The translations under genes were made by a program, and so were the position numbers. A DNA stretch of 64,000 nt, from positions 1 through 64,000 of the forward strand of contig JBKDKX010000018.1 of assembly GCA_046344715.1 (NCBI GenBank), given 5' to 3'. How positions within the stretch are numbered: the stretch's first letter is position 1; each line of letters starts with the position of its first letter. The notes under the pieces are model-generated. The model was not told the origin of the DNA, made no database searches, and saw only the letters and a program-made list of their open reading frames with translations. The stretch is from CAZAQK01 sp046344715 (GTDB taxonomy: Bacteria; Pseudomonadota; Alphaproteobacteria; Rickettsiales; SXRF01). This document shows positions 58,577 through 64,000 of the stretch, one piece after another.

Positions 58577-60088
58577 GTGAGCGTTTATAAATACCCAGAA
58601 TCTCAGGTTATTGATGAAGTAGTGTTCAAAAAGACTGCTCAGGGTGCGGTGCGCGCATATTTACATGCAAAGGACGACATTCCATCGGAAAAAGTTCATG
58701 AAATAAGGGATGTATTTAAACAAAACGGCTGGCAAGCGGTTGCGTTTAATCTGGATGGTAAGTCTACACTTGAAGTGCGCGGTCTTAAAACTGAGAAGAA
58801 ATTTCTTGAGCTTCTCAATGAACATAAGTGGGTAAGCGGCAATTCTGATCACCAGAAAAATCCAGAAGACCGCATTAGTTTCATGGATAAATTCAGAAAA
58901 ACGTCATTGCAATCCAGCGGTGTTGCGATGGCGATTGCTGATATTGGCTTTATTATTTACGGGCTCAAAGAAGCGAAGATTCACAAAGCCATAGATCCTA
59001 CTCACGAAAAAAGGGATTTCAGGGAAGCGCTTGCAGGTTTTTCATATTTAACTGGCAGTACGTTACTTACGCTGTATGGCCGCAACGACCAGTCTGACTT
59101 ACAGGTGCGTGATGTAGCAGGTGCAATGCTTAAACACGCAAAAGACAAGGGGCTGATCATTCCTGATGATAGCGCACTAACATCTATCGGTACTCCAAAA
59201 AAGGAGAATACGCTTGGCAAACTAAATAATTTCCTGCGCCAGCACCCATCCGAAGTTGGAAATATGTCATATTTCACGGCGGGGCTCTTAATCGCATGGT
59301 CAGCCTTAACCAATCGTGCTTTGGCTAAACCCCGCCCTGAAATGACGGCAAAACAAATATCAGAAATGCGTAAGGGTGGCTGGGGAGATACGGCACTTGG
59401 AACAACTACAATGGCTTCTGGCCTGATAGGTACGTTTTTTAAGGAAAAAGCCCCCGATCCTGATGCGCCACATAAAGAAGGCATAGCAAAATGGTGGGAT
59501 AATTTCATGCGTAGTCCGCTTGCAATTGCTGGTGCTGGTTATGTAGGAAGTACGCTTTGCCATGCATACACCACATATACAGAGCGTAAGGAAGCGTTGC
59601 GCGCAGTTGCGGATACAAGCCTATCCGCTAAAGAGCATATGCTTGCGGATATGAAGGTGAAGGCTGTTCCGTGGCGTGTATTGTTTATTGGGGCAACGTT
59701 AGTAGGTGAAGCTTTACTGATCATGTCGTCAAAAGGACATGGCGAGGGTGTGCAGATTGATGACACAGTTGATCAAAGTATTTATGCGATTTCTGCAGAT
59801 TTAATTGCTCGTCAGCCGGCAGAGATGCGTGCAGGCTTGATAGATTACATGTCAGGATATTTAGCGGATCCAAAAGTGCTTGGCGGCGACCGCCAGAAAA
59901 TTGCTGCTGAATTAAAAGTAGATATAGACAACATGTTGAAAAATCCTTGGGCGCTGAAGTCAGCTAAGACACAAGAAACAGTCGTCATACCTGATGTTAC
60001 GCATTCTAAGACAATAGAATCCTCCACCTGGCAATCCAAAATTTCTGCCCAGCCTGCCGCCGGCTCGCAGCCGCAGCTTTCTTCCTGA
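58577..60088 (+). CDS. Large unknown membrane-associated protein
   Basis: The 503-residue protein starts at a GTG. An N-terminal soluble part of about 110 residues precedes four or more moderately hydrophobic segments (QSSGVAMAIADIGFIIYGL; FSYLTGSTLLTLYG; YFTAGLLIAWSALTN; LGTTTMASGLIGTFF; VLFIGATLVGEALLIMSS). A helical acidic C-terminal part then ends in a Ser/Gln/Pro-rich tail (QPAAGSQPQLSS). I do not recognise it. A TATAAT at 58533-58538 gives a likely -10. Its Ala/Gly-rich spans and low-complexity tail loosely recall the 21.7-25 kb cluster, but no shared motif is seen. Confidence 0.6.
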   Translation: MSVYKYPESQVIDEVVFKKTAQGAVRAYLHAKDDIPSEKVHEIRDVFKQNGWQAVAFNLDGKSTLEVRGLKTEKKFLELLNEHKWVSGNSDHQKNPEDRISFMDKFRKTSLQSSGVAMAIADIGFIIYGLKEAKIHKAIDPTHEKRDFREALAGFSYLTGSTLLTLYGRNDQSDLQVRDVAGAMLKHAKDKGLIIPDDSALTSIGTPKKENTLGKLNNFLRQHPSEVGNMSYFTAGLLIAWSALTNRALAKPRPEMTAKQISEMRKGGWGDTALGTTTMASGLIGTFFKEKAPDPDAPHKEGIAKWWDNFMRSPLAIAGAGYVGSTLCHAYTTYTERKEALRAVADTSLSAKEHMLADMKVKAVPWRVLFIGATLVGEALLIMSSKGHGEGVQIDDTVDQSIYAISADLIARQPAEMRAGLIDYMSGYLADPKVLGGDRQKIAAELKVDIDNMLKNPWALKSAKTQETVVIPDVTHSKTIESSTWQSKISAQPAAGSQPQLSS

Positions 60089-60208
60089 TACATAATTATT
60101 CTACAGATAATTTACACACTCGTCGTGCCCCGTAGCTGGCAATTCGGGCAATGAAAGGTTTTTATTTTGAATGACTATATTGTGGTTAGGCAAGCTAACC
60201 ATAACGGA

Positions 60209-60284
60209 TGGTGCTGTCGAAGGGATTCGAACCCCCGACCCTCGCATTACGAATGCGATGCTCTACCAGCTGAGCTACGACAGC
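60209..60284 (-). tRNA. tRNA-Thr (anticodon CGU)
   Basis: A 76-nt cloverleaf: acceptor GCTGTCG/CGACAGC, D arm GCTCAGCTGGTAGAGC, anticodon stem TCGCA/TGCGA with loop TTCGTAA (anticodon CGT), T arm GGGGGTTCGAATCCC, discriminator A and encoded CCA. It reads the ACG codon. Confidence 0.97.
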
Positions 60285-60341
60285 ACGGATGCGTTCATTA
60301 CCAAGAATACCACGCATAGTACAAGAAAAAAGCTAGAATCC

Positions 60342-60347
60342 TGTCAA
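60342..60347 (-). promoter_or_regulatory. Possible -35 of the tRNA-Thr gene
   Basis: TTGACA on the minus strand about 60 bp before the tRNA. A -10-like TGTACT lies 18 bp further on (60318-60323). Confidence 0.45.
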
Positions 60348-60550
60348 AAACGGTATAAATCAGTTGCTTTGGCCATTGTGCCTTGACGCTTGGGGGGGGA
60401 TGCCTATAGAGTCTTGCCACGAGTTTTGTATATACGCTCTTTGTGGCTTACAAAGGGCAGGCCACGATTTCACACTTTGTTGCCGGATTACGAAAAGCTC
60501 TTTTCGCAGATATATTATATGCGGGAAACGCCATCTATAAGGAGATTATC

Positions 60551-60763
60551 ATGGCAACAGGTACAGTAAAATGGTTCAACCCAACCAAGGGTTTTGGGTT
60601 CATTCAGCCGGATCAGGGTGGTTCAGATGTGTTCGTGCATATCAGTGCACTTGAGCGTGCGGGTCTTGGCACCTTAAACGAAGGCCAGAAGCTCAGCTAT
60701 GAAATTGCTACCAATAAGGGCCGCACATCAGCTGCGAACCTGAAATTGTCTGAAGCTGCATAA
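60551..60763 (+). CDS. cspA: Cold-shock protein, CspA family
   Basis: The 70-residue single OB-fold protein has both RNA-binding motifs: KGFGFIQPD (RNP1) and DVFVHISAL (RNP2), after MATGTVKWFNPTKG. It binds single-stranded nucleic acids. AAGGAGATT precedes the ATG at 60551. The gap upstream (60387-60550) contains two hairpins, CTTTGT/ACAAAG at 60439-60455 and CGAAAA/TTTTCG at 60491-60506, consistent with a structured leader as in other csp genes. A bidirectional terminator follows. Confidence 0.96.
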   Translation: MATGTVKWFNPTKGFGFIQPDQGGSDVFVHISALERAGLGTLNEGQKLSYEIATNKGRTSAANLKLSEAA

Positions 60764-60784
60764 TCAGTCTTTGGCTATTAAATA

Positions 60785-60818
60785 AAAAATACCCGAGCCG
60801 GAACTCGGGTATTTTTTT
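60785..60818. terminator. Bidirectional terminator between cspA and the YdcH-like gene
   Basis: ATACCCGAG-CCGGAA-CTCGGGTAT stem with A and T runs on either side; serves both convergent genes. Confidence 0.92.
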
Positions 60819-60838
60819 ACCATGGAGTAAATGGATTC

Positions 60839-61030
60839 TCAGGCGCTCATGGATTCCTTCTTCATGAGAATCAGGTAGCGTTGCATTTCTTCTTTCAGAG
60901 TCAGGTTCTGCTTTTTCAGCGTGGTAATCAGCGTGAAGTCTGGGGCAGGGCGGGCAGACTCGAGCGCAATCAGCTCTTTCAGTTGGGCGCGTTTTTCGGC
61001 AATTGCATTAATATGGGCTTCCATTGACAT
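60839..61030 (-). CDS. YdcH/DUF465-family small coiled-coil protein
   Basis: The 63-residue helical protein (MSMEAHINAIAEKRAQLKEL, then PDFTLITTLKKQNLTLKEEM) fits the DUF465/YdcH family of short coiled-coil proteins common in Alphaproteobacteria, function unknown. I set the start at ATG 61030 with AAAGG upstream. The 261-bp gap beyond it (61031-61291) is AT-rich, and I see no gene in it. Confidence 0.8.
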   Translation of the reverse strand: MSMEAHINAIAEKRAQLKELIALESARPAPDFTLITTLKKQNLTLKEEMQRYLILMKKESMSA

Positions 61031-61291
61031 GAGTAGTACCTTTCTGTGCTTACGAAAAAACAACAATCAAAATAAAACTTCTCAATTAGCAGGAGTAATT
61101 ATAAAAAAAACTTGACCGAAGTTTCAATATAAAAGACTGTCAAACTTTTTTTATTTATATATTTGCAGCTTACGCCTTGACATCTTGTATCCATGCGCGT
61201 CTGCGCCTATGTATCTTCTTATCTGTCGCTCTGGTAGCGCATTAGCATAAGTTTATTTTGATAACTGCCTGAATAATAAGGGAACATATAT

Positions 61292-61987
61292 ATGATTATG
61301 GTTCGAAAAAGTGAAGATCGCGGGTATGCGCATCATGGGTGGCTGGAAAGTTATCATACGTTCTCGTTTGCCAGCTACCATGACAAAAATTTTATGGGCT
61401 TTCGTAATCTCCGCGTTATCAACGAAGATTTTGTTGAGCCAGGGCAAGGATTCGGTACGCATCCGCATAATGATATGGAGATTCTAACCTATATCATCAG
61501 CGGTGATCTTGCACATAAAGACAGCATGGGCAATGGCCGTATCATTAAAGCTGGCGAGGTGCAGGGCATGAGTGCAGGTACCGGCATTACCCATAGCGAA
61601 TTCAACGCATCAGATAAAACACGCGTACATCTGCTGCAGATATGGATAACACCACACACCAAAGGCGTGACTCCAGCGTATAGCGAATGGCTGCCTAATG
61701 GCAGTGAACGTAAAGGTTGGGCGCTTGCCGCCAGCGGTGATAAGAATGATAAGGCCATTCATATTTATCAGGATGCAAAATTATATGTGGCGGAATGTAC
61801 AGAAGCAAAAACACTTCCTATATCTCTGGCAGATGGCAGGTTTGGCTGGGTGCAGGTTGCAAAAGGTAGTGCTGAAGTGAAAGGGTATCATTTACTGGCT
61901 GGCGATGGAGTGGCTTTTGAAGGCAGTGATGTGGCGGAAATCAAAGCAGGAAAAAACTCCTCACTGTTATGGTTTGATTTGCCGTAA
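61292..61987 (+). CDS. Pirin-family bicupin protein
   Basis: The 231-residue protein has the pirin N-terminal cupin: HHGWLESYHTFSFASYHDKNFMGFRNLRVINED, metal site THPHNDMEILTYIISG, and GEVQGMSAGTGITHSEFN with the later His and Glu ligands. The C-terminal cupin (residues about 150-231) is shorter. YhaK-type relatives have quercetin-dioxygenase activity or act as redox sensors; the true role here is unknown. Two Met codons stand close at the start (MIM). Monocistronic by position. Confidence 0.9.
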   Translation: MIMVRKSEDRGYAHHGWLESYHTFSFASYHDKNFMGFRNLRVINEDFVEPGQGFGTHPHNDMEILTYIISGDLAHKDSMGNGRIIKAGEVQGMSAGTGITHSEFNASDKTRVHLLQIWITPHTKGVTPAYSEWLPNGSERKGWALAASGDKNDKAIHIYQDAKLYVAECTEAKTLPISLADGRFGWVQVAKGSAEVKGYHLLAGDGVAFEGSDVAEIKAGKNSSLLWFDLP

Positions 61988-62072
61988 ACTCCTGAAACTG
62001 CCGAAATATTTTCGGCATCATTCTTGCGTTATTGTAATTGCTGCCGTAACATACGCGCAGGGAGTGCGCTGA

Positions 62073-64000
62073 ATGAAAACAAGTCGCCACATTATTGCTG
62101 CGATTGTGTTACTGGGATCACCGTGGTTGGTGTTGCCTGCTGGTGCGTCTCGCCCAAAAGAGGGGGGTGCTTTGCCGGTGGCACATGGCGATGTGGTGCG
62201 TAATTTTGCCCGTATCACCTTTGAATGGCCGGATTCTGTGTATTTTACCGCTACCGCACAGGGAAATTCTGTATCGGTAACATTTGACCGTAAGGCAAAT
62301 CCTGATTTCCAGAAATTACTGAAGGATTTATATCCTTACGTCAAAAAGGCGGTACGCAAGCCTGATGGAAAGACCATTGTATTCACACTGGATAGGCCAT
62401 ATCGCATACGCACGTTTGTGAGCGATAATATCAACGGTATAGATCTGCTGGATGTGGATACCAAAAAACATAGGCAGCCACCACCGGCCAAGCCTGTGAT
62501 TGCAAAAAAGGTAGAACCAGCTTCACCGCAGTTCGACCCGAGCAAACTAGCCGCATTAGCTCCTGCGGCGGGTGAGGCGGCGGAAAAACCTGGTGAAAAG
62601 CCAGTGGAGGTTGCGCCAGCAAAAATAGAGCCTACTCCACCGTCCACAGAAGAAGCAGTAAAGACACCTGAACCTGCTCCGGCAGCAGTGGCTACAAGCC
62701 CAGAAGTTAAAGCACCGGATGCTACCAAACCCGTGCAAGCGCAAGCCGTTGTAGAAAATCCTCCTGCGGAAGTGGTGAAGCCTGCGATTGCTGCAGAAAT
62801 GCCGATCCCACTGGATTACAATAACCCAAGCAGCAAGCCTAAAGCGGGGTTTGTAAAGCTTGGACTTTCGGCTGCGCCAGATAGTGCAACCTTGCGGTTT
62901 CCATTTCCTGAGCGTACGGCACTTGCGGTTTTTGTGCGTAACCAGAAGCTCTGGATTGTAATTGATAAGCCTCTGGCTGTAGATATTTCTGATTTTTCTA
63001 AATTGCCGGATACGGTGGTGGAAAAACCTGATCTGATCGCCACTGATAAAACAACGATTCTTCGTGTTCCAATAGATAGTAACATGTATCCTATCGTCAC
63101 ACAGGAGCCTAATAGCTTTAACTGGGCGGTGTTACTTACTGGTCAGAAAAAAGATCCTGAGAGTGTGCTGAAGGCAGAAATCAGCACGGAACCGCCCGCG
63201 CCGTCACATGTCTTTATATCTGCGCTTGAGATGTCAGAGCCCATTACGGTCGATGACCCGCAGATTGGAGATCAGCTTATTATCACGCCGCTATATAAAC
63301 CAGGTGAAGGATTGGCGGTGGATAGGGACTTTATTGAATTTGCGATGTTGCAAACAGCTCAGGGTATTGTTGTCCAGAAAAAAGCGGATGATGTGAGCGT
63401 TGCACTGCTTAGGAATGGTGTTCGTATCTCTGTGCCAAAAGGAGCAACGCTTACACCAGGATTACCTGTGGTTGATATAAACCGGAAACAGGAACTGCTG
63501 GTTGATAGCGCAACACTTTTTCCATACGAAAAATGGAAATCGCAAGAAAAAGATATCAAGCCTATCATTAAAGGATTGTTTCACCGTATTGTTGAAGCTG
63601 AAGATGCAAGGGCCTCTAATGAGGCACGTCTTCGTTTGGCGCAGCTTTATCTTAGCGAAGGTATGGCCGTTGAAGCCATAGGGTTACTTGAGGGAATAAA
63701 GCGTACAGATCCTGATTATTATAAAAGCGCAAAGTTAAGTGCGATGCAGGGAGCTGCAAGCTTTCTACTCTATCGATATGCGGATGCCGCACGTGCGTTT
63801 GGCGTACCCGAGTTAAATGGTAATAAAGAGGTCGATTTTTGGCGCAAATTAGTGGCCGATTTGCTTGGTCATCCTAACCAGAATTATGATTTTATTGGTA
63901 TGAATGATGAATATGTTAGTAAGTATCCGCCTGGGTTTCGCCAGCGTCTTGTTATTGTTGCGGCCGACAGGTTGATTTATGACAAAGAATACAATACGGC
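62073..64000 (+). CDS. Large secreted Pro/Ala-rich TPR-like protein, 3' end beyond the window
   Basis: The frame runs open for about 642 codons to the window edge. It has an N-terminal signal-like segment (IIAAIVLLGSPWLVLPAGASRP) and a first beta-rich domain (ARITFEWPDSVYFTATAQGN) resembling AMIN-type or periplasmic sugar-binding folds. A long Pro/Ala/Glu linker spans about residues 130-250, then a second beta-rich region. TPR-like helices begin near residue 520 (ARLRLAQLYLSEGMAVEAIGLLEGI). GGGAGTGC lies upstream of the ATG. Similar proteins occur near flagellar motor genes in Alphaproteobacteria as far as I recall. Function unknown. Confidence 0.75.
   Translation, partial: MKTSRHIIAAIVLLGSPWLVLPAGASRPKEGGALPVAHGDVVRNFARITFEWPDSVYFTATAQGNSVSVTFDRKANPDFQKLLKDLYPYVKKAVRKPDGKTIVFTLDRPYRIRTFVSDNINGIDLLDVDTKKHRQPPPAKPVIAKKVEPASPQFDPSKLAALAPAAGEAAEKPGEKPVEVAPAKIEPTPPSTEEAVKTPEPAPAAVATSPEVKAPDATKPVQAQAVVENPPAEVVKPAIAAEMPIPLDYNNPSSKPKAGFVKLGLSAAPDSATLRFPFPERTALAVFVRNQKLWIVIDKPLAVDISDFSKLPDTVVEKPDLIATDKTTILRVPIDSNMYPIVTQEPNSFNWAVLLTGQKKDPESVLKAEISTEPPAPSHVFISALEMSEPITVDDPQIGDQLIITPLYKPGEGLAVDRDFIEFAMLQTAQGIVVQKKADDVSVALLRNGVRISVPKGATLTPGLPVVDINRKQELLVDSATLFPYEKWKSQEKDIKPIIKGLFHRIVEAEDARASNEARLRLAQLYLSEGMAVEAIGLLEGIKRTDPDYYKSAKLSAMQGAASFLLYRYADAARAFGVPELNGNKEVDFWRKLVADLLGHPNQNYDFIGMNDEYVSKYPPGFRQRLVIVAADRLIYDKEYNT

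Noticed and set aside
61031..61291. Small RNA or gene in the AT-rich gap before the pirin gene
   Set aside because: No clear hairpin terminator, promoter pair or coding signal was visible.

Overview
The window reads as free-living or facultative alphaproteobacterial chromosome, roughly half G+C. The evidence is an FtsZ ending in the alphaproteobacterial tail (DIPAFLRRQ), a DUF1476 / F1-ATPase inhibitor zeta-type protein, a zinc-less S4 protein, an ADP-heptose epimerase, a monothiol glutaredoxin next to BolA, and a complete mraZ-to-ftsZ division and wall cluster followed by lpxC, bamD, recN and ligA. Complete purine-synthesis genes argue against a strongly reduced obligate symbiont. Genus and family cannot be fixed from sequence reading alone.

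Layout. 1-7.5 kb: the 3' part of an LPS heptose epimerase gene, then a minus-strand operon ppk1-ppx-sulfotransferase-asparaginase-like, and a divergent SixA-type phosphatase. 7.5-10.7 kb: RNase P RNA, an AmpD-like amidase, an EamA transporter, a DjlA/TerB-like J protein and the zeta-type ATPase inhibitor. 10.8-18 kb: purC-purS-purQ, a small Trypco2-like gene between inverted hairpin repeats, purL on the opposite strand, a Fur-box-controlled iron operon (cupredoxin, FTR1 permease, outer-membrane protein), then bolA-grxD and an entericidin-like lipoprotein. 18-21.6 kb: an unknown gene, a DASS anion transporter and rluD.

21.7-25 kb holds the least familiar part: five consecutive plus-strand genes of no recognised family. 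Two encode glycine-zipper membrane proteins and two end in the same C-terminal motif. Three promoters upstream share one 15-bp box set directly against the -35 element. I regard this as the best candidate for an undescribed system. It is followed by rpsD and an orphan pseudopilin.

26.8-46.4 kb is the dcw cluster: mraZ (with seven phased operator boxes), an unannotated 40-codon gene, rsmH, ftsL, ftsI, murE, murF, mraY, murD, ftsW, murG, murC, murB, two inserted genes (one ankyrin-repeat), ddl, ftsQ, ftsA and ftsZ. Many junctions are coupled by 1-17 bp overlaps. 46.5-58.4 kb carries an FkbM methyltransferase, lpxC, bamD, recN, a mosaic ligA, prmA, an Xaa-Pro aminopeptidase, a predicted secreted protein and an amino-acid permease. 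58.5-64 kb has an unknown membrane protein, tRNA-Thr(CGU), a cold-shock gene, a YdcH-like protein, a pirin and the 5' part of a large secreted TPR-like protein.

A theme across the window is short palindromic repeats of several families. Some lie inside genes (purL, murD, rluD) or form the gene ends (bamD, murC/murB). One structural class has arms built of imperfect tandem 7-8-mers whose sequence differs at each locus.
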